64,000 bases of DNA, taken from NCBI GenBank assembly GCA_019973155.2, contig BPQB01000064.1, positions 1 through 64,000 on the forward strand. Direction: 5' to 3'. Positions 55,568 through 64,000 of the stretch are shown here, one piece after another. The position numbers and the translations under genes are program-made. The DNA comes from Phanerochaete sordida. Taxonomy: Eukaryota; Basidiomycota; Agaricomycetes; Polyporales; Phanerochaetaceae. The notes under the pieces are model-generated. The model worked only from the letters and a program-made list of their open reading frames with translations, did not search any database and was not told the DNA's origin. Every line of letters begins with the position of its first letter. Within the stretch, counting starts at the first letter, position 1.

Positions 55568-56769
55568 ATGCCTGCCGTTACCAAGGGCAAGGTCCTCGTC
55601 TCCGGCTGTAACGGATACCTGGCTGTCTGGGTCGTGAAGCAGCTTCTGGAGGACGGCTACGCCGTGCGCGGCACTGTCAGAAGGGATTCTGCGATCCCCT
55701 ATCTCAAGAACCTCTTCCAGAGTTACGGCGACCGCTTCGAGGCCGTTATCGTGCCGGACATCACCAAGGTGCGTCGCGTCTTCGAGCTCCTCACAGTGCA
55801 GTCTAACGGCGCGTGTACTAGGAAGGCGCGTTCGACGAGGCGGTCAAGGGCGTCGACGCGATCGAGCACACCGCCTCGCCATTCCACCTGCGCGCGGACG
55901 ACCCGCAGGAAATCATCGGGCCCGCCGTCGCGGGAACGCTCGGCGTGCTGCGCTCCGCGCTCGCGCTCGCGAACGACACCGTGCGCCGCGTCGTGATCAC
56001 GTCGTCGTGCTCGGCGGTGCTCACGGAGCCGTCGGACCGCGGCGTCGCGCGCACGTTCAGCGAGGCGGACTGGAACGAGTTCGCCGTCGACGACGTCGCC
56101 GCACACGGCCGCGACGCGCCCGCGGTGCAGAAGTACCATGCGAGCAAGACTCTCGCGGAGCGCGCCGCGTGGGAGTTCATGCAGGAGCACAAGGGCGATG
56201 CGAAGTTCGACGTTGTCGCGCTCAACCCGCCGTACGTGTACGGTCCGTGGCTGAACGACGTCGATAAGCCCGAGCAGCTCGGCACGTCGATGGCGATGTT
56301 CTACGACGTGGTAGTCAAGGGAAACCGCAGCCCAGGCGTGCTGGCGTCCGAGGGGTACGTCGCTAGTGTCTCAATGCCGTTCCTGCGACCCACACCGTCA
56401 TATCTAGCCAATCGTGGGTCGACGTGCGCGACGTCGCGGTCGCACACTCGCGCGCTCTGTCGCGCGAGGAGGCCGGCGGCGAGCGCATCATCATCAGCAG
56501 CGGCCCGTGGGTCTGGGATGATTTCTGTGCGTTCCGCTTTCCGTCAGTCCTCAGCTTACCAACTAACGATAGGGTGTACAGCGAACGCCGCTCACAAGAC
56601 GGACCCTCGCATCCCTGCGGGAAGTTCATCTGTAGATCCGAACAAGGTCCTCTACTACATGCTGTTCGACAATAGTAAGAGCCGCCGCCTACTCGGCCTC
56701 GAGTACCGCGATATTGAAGATTGCACACGCGAATGCGTCGCCCAGGTCAAGGCGAGCGGCTGGTTGTAG
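55568..56769 (+). CDS. Extended SDR reductase (CCR/DFR-like, NADPH-dependent)
   Basis: Exons starting 55568 join in frame across introns at about 55770-55822, 56355-56408 and 56526-56571, giving about 340 residues. The nucleotide-binding motif is VSGCNGYLAVWVVKQLL near the N-terminus. The catalytic Ser (TSSCSAVL) and the YxxxK motif (YHASKTLAE) are in place, with NPPYVYGPW and a C-terminal RRLLGLEYRDIEDC typical of fungal dihydroflavonol-4-reductase/cinnamoyl-CoA-reductase-like enzymes that reduce ketones and aldehydes. Substrate unknown. Context does not suggest a metabolite cluster. Confidence 0.88.
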
Positions 56770-57233
56770 TTTCTGAGTTTCGGTTGGTGCTGAGAGGCCG
56801 TGGGACGACCATGCAGGATATAGAATAGGGATAGACAATGTACAGCGTGCAGCTCTGTGCATGTATCATTGATCTACGATCGTGTGCTGTTTACGGCGCA
56901 CGTTATGACAGTTCAGTCCATAGGCGACTGCCGATGTAAGAGATACTGGCATCATCGTGTACATCGCGCTTCAACCTCTCTCGCATGAAGCAGCGCGACC
57001 CTAGCGGGCGGGGTTTTGGATACGCATGGGCGGCGCATAACATTCAAGATACGTCGTTACACCTGATGCGTATCGAGCCTAAGCTACAGCCTGTGGCCCT
57101 CCTACGTCACATGACGGAGCCGCAGAAACTGGAGAGGACGACACCGCATGTTTCGAACGTACGGATCCTAGTGCACTGTGTAAGGTGGGAATAAAATGGA
57201 GAAGATATGACACGATGCAAACCTGCGAAAATT
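56770..57233. other. Intergenic interval
   Basis: No coding signal; lies between the 3' ends of convergent genes. Confidence 0.5.
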
Positions 57234-60028
57234 CTACTCCTCAGGAGCGATTCTGTAGGTCCCCGCCACCAGCTCTGCCAAGGACACACCACCGGTCGCC
57301 ACCGTAGCTTGCTTCAGCTCGTGTGTAAAGCTCTCCATGAGACCATGAAGCTTCTTTAGCTCATAGTCATGGTTAAGGATGTCGATAGCGAGCTCTTCAT
57401 CGCCAATAGTAAGCCGTAGATATACGAGCGCATTAGGTGGCGGGCCTGCATTGAATGTCCAGGAGGTAGGCCTAGTAGAGTAAATCCCGAGCCTTCGGAT
57501 GATGTCCGACATAGTTAAAGATGATCTGAAGTGCTGTAGTACACCATGTTGCATACTGTCCCGCCAGAGCTGCACATAGCTTGTAAATATCAGATATTGA
57601 GGCAACATTTCTTGTAGTAAAAGGAGGAAGGGGGTCTGCTGTATACACCGCAGCAACCGATTAGAGATTGGGTTCATAGGGCATCAAATGGGAACATACC
57701 TTGAGGTACCGATAGATCACCATGCCGGCATTCATCACTTGTGGAAATTCTGTGACCCACGCGTACATCGCTAGGGCGAGGCTAGGCACAAATAATGCAA
57801 GATGGCGTGCCACTTGCGCGCTAGGATGCGCCTCCGAAAGTAACGAGTCCCAAAGGAGCAGCGGGGTAGGCCGTCTAAGCCGGTCACTGCGGCTCAGAAT
57901 CAAGGATGATGTCGGCGGCAAGGGTTTCAGGACCGAAGTGATGGGCTCCATGTGGAGAAGGGTGGAGATGCAGACACAAATCATTTGGGTAGCGGGATTG
58001 ACAGTGAGTTGTGAATTGCAGCGATTTTTGTCAAGGAGAAACTCGCGGAAAGATGGATGAAGGGGTACGACTTCACCACGTGTGGTGATTGTCAAGACGG
58101 ATCGCAAACGATTCACGGTGGACAAGATGGCGACTTCGGTTTGTGTGTTTCTGTCCAACGGGATCGGAGTGTTCTCTGCATCGTGATTGCCAAACACGAT
58201 GGAATACAGTGAGTCTTGTTGGACGAGTGACAGAGGAGTATGGTATGCATATTTGAGTGCCGCAAGATAGAGCCTATCCAAAGGATATAATGTGGAGTCG
58301 TATATAACACCAGTAAGGAGGATGTTATAGTGTGCATTCACCAAACTTGAGTCGTGCTCCATATCCAGAAAGTTAACGAGTAGCCGAGCGTATAGAGCGC
58401 TTTTCCCGGCACGTTTGGCGAGGTACTGAAGGACTTCGGGGCATTCACGTAGGTACTCCCCGTGCCCGGGGATCGTCGGCACTCTTGTCTGTATATAGCG
58501 CCGCACGTACTTCGCCGAGTCTTGTAGCTGGTACTGCAGTTTCCGGTGATGGACGATACTTGAGAAGGTGGGATGGGTCATGGTCGCCATTACGAGAGGC
58601 TGGGGCTGCAAAGCAAGGAAAATTCGCAACCAGGGAAACTCGCGAGGGAGTGAAAATAAATATTGCAGCAAGTAGAATAGATCTGCCTTCTCCTTGCACT
58701 GATCCAGTCCGTCAATAACGAGAACTGTCGGTGTAGTAGGAGCGGCGGCAAGGCGGTCTCTGAGCATGGTTTCGAAATTGAGTCTCATTCCTTGCCGATC
58801 TCCTCGACATAGGTGATCTTTCACAGCTGCAAGAGTTTCTGCGCAAAGCCCGGGTATCAGCTGGTATGCCATGGAAGGAAGTATAGGGTCAATAGAGTTG
58901 AGATGGCCACCACGATGGGAGACAAAGATCGATGCGCCAAGCTTCACGGATGGTGGATGTGATGATACCAGGTCGGCGCAGAGCTGGTGGGCAATTGCTG
59001 ATTTTCCTGTGCCGGCTTCACCGCTGAGACAGTATACAGGCTTGTCCTTGCGGAGCCAGGTGTCGAAGTCTGCACGGATTTCCTCGTAGTTGCTATCTGT
59101 TGCGGAGCCGCTGCTGCGCTTCTCGGACCACGCCTTCCAAGTGGCAGATCCACCAGAGATATAATCAAGGAAGCTTGTGTGTTCCTCTCCAGTGCAAGCT
59201 CTTAGCTAAACATCTGAGAGGCGGGAACGTGCTCACCAGCTATCAGATACTGGAGGTGCATTTCCTATCAAGATGACGGATTTATCAGCGGATAATCGTG
59301 CGAAGTCATGAGACGCGCACCTGGCTATCTCTTATATTCTCTATGTCGCTTCTAACTCGGTCCTTGATAATCCCAATAATATTGGCTGAGGCCTTCTATG
59401 AGCCCAGTTGGGAGATATGAGCGAAAAATCGATTGTGAGGGCGTTTTCATACTTCAAAGGAAGCAACAGCGCTGCTCAAGGCTTCGGTAACATCTCGAAT
59501 CGCGCCGTCGCTTACGCGGGAGGCCCGGAGGATGGATCCGACGCCAGAATATGCCTGCTTCCTGCTTAGAGACCTTGAGCACTCTTGAAGCTGGGATATG
59601 ATTCTGCATAGGGCCTTGTATGAGTATGATAACTACGTCTTTGGGACTGCCATACCCAAGTAAACTCTGTGTTAGCGTTATCAGTCTATCGCACGACCTG
59701 ATTGTATCCCTAAGCTTTGACTGTTCATCTTCGGATGTAGTGCACTCTCGGAGCGCTGCCTGTGCTTGGAACTCCATGCGATCGATAGTTTCGTCAAGCC
59801 GGCGGAGGTTGCCACGCACGTCCATGCCAGCCAAGGAATTGGGGACTCTTGCAGCCTGAAGCTCGTAGGAGAGGTATTGGTGAGACGTTTTCCCTTCTTG
59901 TGTCCATGAGCACGCACCATGATAATGGCAGCCAACTCCCTCATTTCGTGGGCCATCTCGCGTAGATGCGGCACTGTAGGATTCTTCTGACGAGAATCAA
60001 CTAATCCTATCAAAGTGAGTGTTTCCAT
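57234..60028 (-). CDS. NACHT-type NTPase (NLR-like) with helical N-terminal domain
   Basis: Exons run from about 60028 down (59855-59656, 59561-59453, 59205-57700, 57638-57234), joining in frame. The N-terminal part is helical with RNLRRLDETIDRMEFQAQAAL and ILRASRVSDGAIRDVTEAL. The NACHT core follows LRACTGEEH: Walker A GEAGTGKSAIA, Walker B LVIDGLDQC, sensor-like LRIFLALQPQP and a winged-helix-like region with HPSFREFLLD. The C-terminal exon ends GVSLAELVAGTYRIAPEE with no WD40, ankyrin or TPR repeats. NACHT proteins of fungi often control heterokaryon incompatibility or cell death. The true start is uncertain: an extra 5' exon may exist upstream of 60028, and intron 59452-59206 is long. Confidence 0.8.
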
Positions 60029-60430
60029 CTTGTAACGTATCAAGGGAAAGACAAAATTGTGGTTGGCTAGGAACAGCGTTCGTAGCACTGAATCGCAGCG
60101 TTGACTCGGAGGACAGCCTCGTTGCTTAGGTGTGTACTGGCGCCTGCCTGAAATGGGAACCGAAGTGGTACGTACGTTCACGTCGATATCGAGCGTAGAC
60201 CTGCAGTTCCACGCACTTCAAACAGCTCAGGAGATCAATGCAGCTCCTAGTTAAATTCAAGGGAAGATGATGCGTGCAGATAGCGCGACACAAACGTGGT
60301 CGTCGTAATGTACTGTATTTAACGCGCACGATCTGGAGGCCCGAATGTATCTATAGCCGAATCTCACAGCTATATTTTATCCACGGCCCGTCGCCGCACC
60401 AAGCCGACTTCTGACCCGCTCCCCGCACAC
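60029..60430. other. Short interval between NACHT and eqolisin-like gene 2
   Basis: No gene called; it may contain the true 5' end of the NACHT gene. Confidence 0.4.
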
Positions 60431-61294
60431 TCAGAGGTAGGTGATCCTCACGGAAGAAGGCTGCACGTCGACATAAGTGATAGCGCGCCCCTGGTACATC
60501 TCGATTGCGCGTGCGCCCTGGGGCCCGATCTTCTCGCCCGTGGTCAGGGTGACAGTCGCCGTGTCAAAAAGAACCGAGGTGAAGTCAGCAAGCGGCTCGA
60601 GTGCGCCGTTGCGCTCGGGGTCCTCGACGACCCACAGGGCATCCTGCGCACACAGTGGGACGCTGGAGCTTAGCCCGATGCTGGCCCCTTTGCCATTGGT
60701 TTCGTCGCTGAGGAGCATGCTGAGCGAGCCCGAAGTCGCATTGTTGACCGTGACTCTCAGCTTCACGCTGTCACCCGCGTTGAAGGGGCCGGTCAGGTAC
60801 GAGCGACGGCCGGGGTTTGAACTGTACCAGCCTTCGATGTGTCTGTCAACATCCGCCGCACGAAGAAGAGGCAAGGAGCACACACCCTGCCCAATGACTC
60901 CGGAGGCATTCACGGTGACGTCCAAGCCAATGCGCGCCGACGCGCTCGAGCAGGTATCGCCGTCGACACCCAACCAGATGCTGGCGTTGTACTCGCCATC
61001 GGGCTGATCGACAGGCCTGTGGATGGTTGGGATTTTAATCGTGGCCGTGACCTCTTTAATGGTACCCTAGACAGCAATTAGCCTATGTCTCTCCAAAGCA
61101 TCGAGGGAAAAAGGGCGGCATACAGCATGCCCCCGAAGCGCAGCTCCAGCCCAGTTTGCGGAGTACTGGGCGTATGTCGTGATGTCCGTGCCGTCGCTGT
61201 GCGCGGCAGGTGCGGCGGCGAAGTGCTCTTGGCTGGACGGCAACGCGAAGACGGAGGCAGCGAGGGAGGCGATAGCGAGCGTCGAGAACAGCAT
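60431..61294 (-). CDS. Secreted eqolisin-like (G1/A4 family) protein 2, catalytic Gln replaced
   Basis: Exons 61294-61124, 61066-60886 and 60831-60431 join in frame to 250 residues, with intron positions identical to protein 1. A signal-like LAIASLAASVFALPSSQEH precedes QYSANWAGAAL. Then come SIWLGVDGDTCSSASARIGL D and AQDALWVVEDPERNGALEPL. Arginine (SARIG) occupies the catalytic glutamine position, and the glutamate in VVEDP is kept. It is oriented opposite to protein 1 and the same as protein 3. Confidence 0.83.
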
Positions 61295-61375
61295 ATCTCA
61301 GCGTGCTAGATGAGAGGGCTGTGCAAATAAGCAGCAAGATCGGGGTTGCAACTACGTTCGGGGACCCAAGGAGAA

Positions 61376-61386
61376 TATTTATATCA
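61376..61386 (-). promoter_or_regulatory. TATA box of eqolisin-like gene 2
   Basis: On the minus strand GTGATATAAATATT, about 85 bp upstream of the ATG at 61294. Confidence 0.5.
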
Positions 61387-61399
61387 CGATCGGTTGGAT

Positions 61400-62007
61400 C
61401 GCGATATGCGAGGATATGCGGCGACCGGCTTGACACGATGTGTCGTCGTGGAGCAGAGAACCGAACGACGTCGAGCCGTGCGCACATGATGCAGGGAAGA
61501 CATATTTTTCATCGCGAATCGTGGCACGCGATGTCAAGCTGCACACGAAATGGGGGATAAATCGCTGATTTGTGCTTCGCAATTGCCAAGGTGCTCACCC
61601 GATAAGTACCAGCGTCATGCATCATTCAAAACGCACCCTGGATATTTTCGACAGGATAGTCAAAATCCAGTGTGAGGAATTATGAAGCTCGGTACCATAA
61701 GCGGAGCGTGGGAGCTGGTCGGTGTCCAAGTTAAGAGATTCTGCGGAATCCCGCAAATTCTGCGCGAAAAGGCGTGTTTGACGAGTGTCTGCTTATGCTC
61801 GAGCAATATCGCTGACTGCGGTATAACTGAGCGTATGGGCATGCAGGCGCTGGGAGCGGAAGTATCAAAGTCACCTTTACTAGAAGCGTACAAGCACACC
61901 GTAATTGACTGTCCACCTGCCGCTCTCGCCGACGCGGCTACCCACGACGCGGTCATCTCTCATCCGCGTCGACACCAGGCCCCTCCGGCCCCATGAGCTG
62001 CGCACGC
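61400..62007. other. Intergenic interval
   Basis: No convincing gene; short overlapping frames only. Confidence 0.45.
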
Positions 62008-62928
62008 TCACGGAACGTATACAACGGAGACGGTGGACGCCCCAACCCCGACGTCCGAAAGCAGGCGCTCCTGGAACATGTTGACCACATGCGCGCCCTG
62101 GGGCCCACGCCGGGAGGTCCTCTGGCCGTCCTCGATGGCAGCACTTGCGTTCGTGAACGTCAGTGCGCCGTAGTCTGGAAGGTGCGAGAGGGTCCCGGCG
62201 TGCACGGGGTCCTCAATGACCCACACTGCCTCCTGGCGACACAGCGGGGCGCCCGCGGCATAGCGCACGCTGACCGTCGTGCCGCGCGCGTTGTCCGTGA
62301 CGTACATGAAGCCTGCGGTGCGCGACGTTGCTGAGATGGTCAGCGTCACGCTGTCGCCAGGCCAGACGTTGAGCCCGTTGATTGAATGGCTGTCTTCGGC
62401 GTACCCGATTTGATAGAAAGCTTGTCGGACGAATGAGCTGAGAAGCTAGAAGGTGGCAGAGGGACTCACGGATTGTAAGCGAGTTAACCTGCTCGTCAGA
62501 GTCATAGAACGAATAGAGGTAGAACCCGACCCGAGCAGACCCCCCGTCGCACTGGTCGCCGTCGATGCCAATCCACGCCTGTCCCCAGTACGTTGTTCTG
62601 TCGGGATCGACGCCGGAGGGCGGAGTGAGGTTCGGGAGTGTAAGAGTCGCGGTGACCTCGCGGAGCGTGTCCTAAAACGCAGCCATCAACATACTGCCGA
62701 GGACCATCAAAGCGAGCAGGGAAGGCATACCGAGGGAGCCTGCAATATAGCACCTGCCCAGTTCACGGAATACTGTGCGTCTGCGATGTTCGACGCACTG
62801 GGAGTAAAGATACGTGTCCCGGGAGAGCCGCGTAGAGCAGCGGCGACGATGCGTTCTTGGCTGGAGGGCAGCGCATGCAACGAGGTTATGAGGCAAGCGG
62901 CGAGGACCGTCGAGAGGACCGTGAGCAT
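62008..62928 (-). CDS. Secreted eqolisin-like (G1/A4 family) protein 3, catalytic Gln replaced
   Basis: Exon 1 (62928-62731) encodes a signal-like VLSTVLAACLITSLHALPSS and QYSVNWAGAIL. Exon 2 (from 62671) has LREVTATLTLPNL and AWIGIDGDQCDGGSARVGFY. The last exon (to 62008) has VTLTISATSR and EAVWVIEDPVHAGTLSHLPD. Arginine again replaces the catalytic glutamine (SARVG), and the WVIED glutamate is kept. It is more diverged than proteins 1 and 2 (insert SFYDSDEQ). Exon 2 ends near 62455 and the last exon starts near 62417. Confidence 0.78.
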
Positions 62929-63949
62929 GGTGGGCTTCGTTGGAACGTCAGCGAAGGGGGCGTGTAGCTGGGCAGTGGTGAGGAGAGTACGAGCCCCGCG
63001 GTCTTGTTCCTATGCGCGGCGGACGAAACATTGTAGCAAATGTTGCAATTATGGGGGATAGAGAGCTTCTCCAGTTCGGGTGCGCGTCGTGCGGAGGACC
63101 ATGTGGACGTCTGTGGGTCAGTGATACGGCAATAGCAAACGGTGTGCCACACCGAGCTGCCGCCTGGATCAACGACAGATCTGCGCGGCGTGCGTAGTTG
63201 CATATCCTGATTGTTCGCCAGTAGAAGTGTGTCTGAGTGAAGGGGAGCGGGATGGCATACCAAGTGCCGGGTGTTCCCTGCAGCGCCGCGCGGAAGGATT
63301 TACGTGTACAAATTGCACGAGCGAAAACATGGGAAGTTCACGCACAAATATTTCCCATGTACACTCCGTGTCGTCTCTTGTATCAATGCATTTACGTTTG
63401 GGCAGATGGATCCAACGTTGATTGTTGGTGACGAGAGCTGGTATCCGTATGACCGTCGAGATCCAAAGAAGTGCCCGGCAATAACCGAGTCTTAATATTA
63501 CATAATTTACGAGCATCCTCATTAGGAAATGAATGTTTGCTTTCTCGTACCCTGACAACGTTCTGACTTCTGAGTGCACCTCTGGACTCCCACATTATCC
63601 TCTAACGCGGCACACTTTAGCAGTCCAACAGATATTTTTGAGATATGGCCGTGCATAACTGGTCAAAGCTATGCGGCGCTGCGTCAAGAATTTCTGGGTC
63701 CTTTCGTACGGAATCAAATGGAGACAGCAACGGTCGACAGACATTCTCCCACCAGATTCGGCAATACATCTTCAGCGATGGCTGGACCGGCCGTGCTCGC
63801 ACGTAGCCGGAAAGCTCCTCGCCCCATACTGCAGCGTCCAAGCGCGCCGCATCGTAGATATCGGAAATACGAATCATTCGGTGCATCTGTGTCCGACCTA
63901 GTTCTCCGCATCTCTTCCGTGCACCCCTTCCACTCCGTTATTCTGCGAC
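62929..63949. other. Interval containing a duplicated promoter-side block
   Basis: No gene called. Bases 63520-63745 resemble 51828-52015. The block precedes the truncated gene at 63950. Confidence 0.5.
63520..63745 (+). repeat. Duplicated promoter-side block, copy 2
   Basis: Imperfect copy of 51828-52015, sharing ATTAGGAAA, TTTCTCGTAC, GAGTGCACCTCT and CGTACG(A/G)AATCAA. It lies upstream of the gene start at 63950. Confidence 0.55.
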
Positions 63950-64000
63950 ATGTTTTGCATGCTCTCGACGCTCCTCTTTGCTTGCCTCGCCATCTTTGCA
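63950..64000 (+). CDS. Fourth eqolisin-like gene, truncated by the window edge
   Basis: The last 51 bases open a frame, MFCMLSTLLFACLAIFA, matching the signal-peptide style of the eqolisin-like genes (for example VLSTVLAACLITSLHA). The duplic­ated upstream block supports its being a paralogue of protein 1. The rest lies outside the window. Confidence 0.45.
   Translation, partial: MFCMLSTLLFACLAIFA

Noticed and set aside
52698..62928. Loss of the catalytic glutamate in the eqolisin-like proteins
   Set aside because: An early comparison used the wrong motif (the YEWYP region). The catalytic glutamate lies in the later WV(V/I)E(D/N) motif and is present; only the glutamine is changed.
1..64000. 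CRISPR arrays, operons or prokaryotic signals
   Set aside because: No regular direct repeats with spacers; genes carry spliceosomal introns and are individually transcribed.

Overview
The window is nuclear DNA from a filamentous basidiomycete, most likely a wood-decay member of the Agaricomycetes. It is GC-rich. Genes lie on both strands, broken by many short introns (about 48-65 bp, GT...AG, often with a CTNAC branch point), and several promoters carry a TATA box 60-110 bp before the start codon. Gene content fits: expanded BTB and F-box families, FAS1 and glutamic-peptidase-like secreted proteins, a NACHT protein, a DUF6593-like protein and a RecQ-like helicase. No plasmid, phage or CRISPR signal was seen. 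All exon joins below were worked out by eye and none has transcript support.

Left third (1-17 kb): a RecQ-like helicase, then a transposon-rich stretch. This holds a 0.6 kb foldback palindrome, a 1.2 kb non-autonomous hAT-type element with a perfect 8-bp target duplication beside it, and a complete 6.0 kb P-like DNA transposon (6865-12902) with matching inverted repeats and an 8-bp target duplication. Its single long gene encodes a transposase with an N-terminal C2H2 finger, a zinc-cluster tail and a C-terminal PHD finger. The element sits in the relic of an F-box-family gene.

Middle (14-49 kb): six BTB genes of one family (14418, 16035, 22147, 28585, 30895, 45536) are interspersed with an F-box gene interrupted by a 150-bp TA-flanked MITE, a FAD oxidoreductase, and housekeeping genes: the MFAP1 splicing factor, a Tom6-like mitochondrial protein, the MRH4 mitochondrial RNA helicase, the UMP1 proteasome maturation factor, an intron-containing tRNA-Asn, and a HAD hydrolase. 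A gene at 37482-39756 fuses a HELO/MLKL-like N-terminal helical bundle to a ricin-B-type beta-trefoil. A zinc-finger gene at 43922 shares its zinc module with the P-like transposase.

Right third (49-64 kb): a GPI-type FAS1 protein, an NADPH-dependent reductase (SDR), a NACHT NTPase, and three complete glutamic-peptidase-like secreted proteins plus the first codons of a fourth at the right edge. All three complete copies replace the catalytic glutamine with arginine but keep the catalytic glutamate.

The most interesting candidates are the PHD-tailed transposon and its host-encoded zinc-module relative, the HELO-lectin fusion near a NACHT protein (a possible fungal self/non-self or cell-death sensor), and the half-dead eqolisin cluster.
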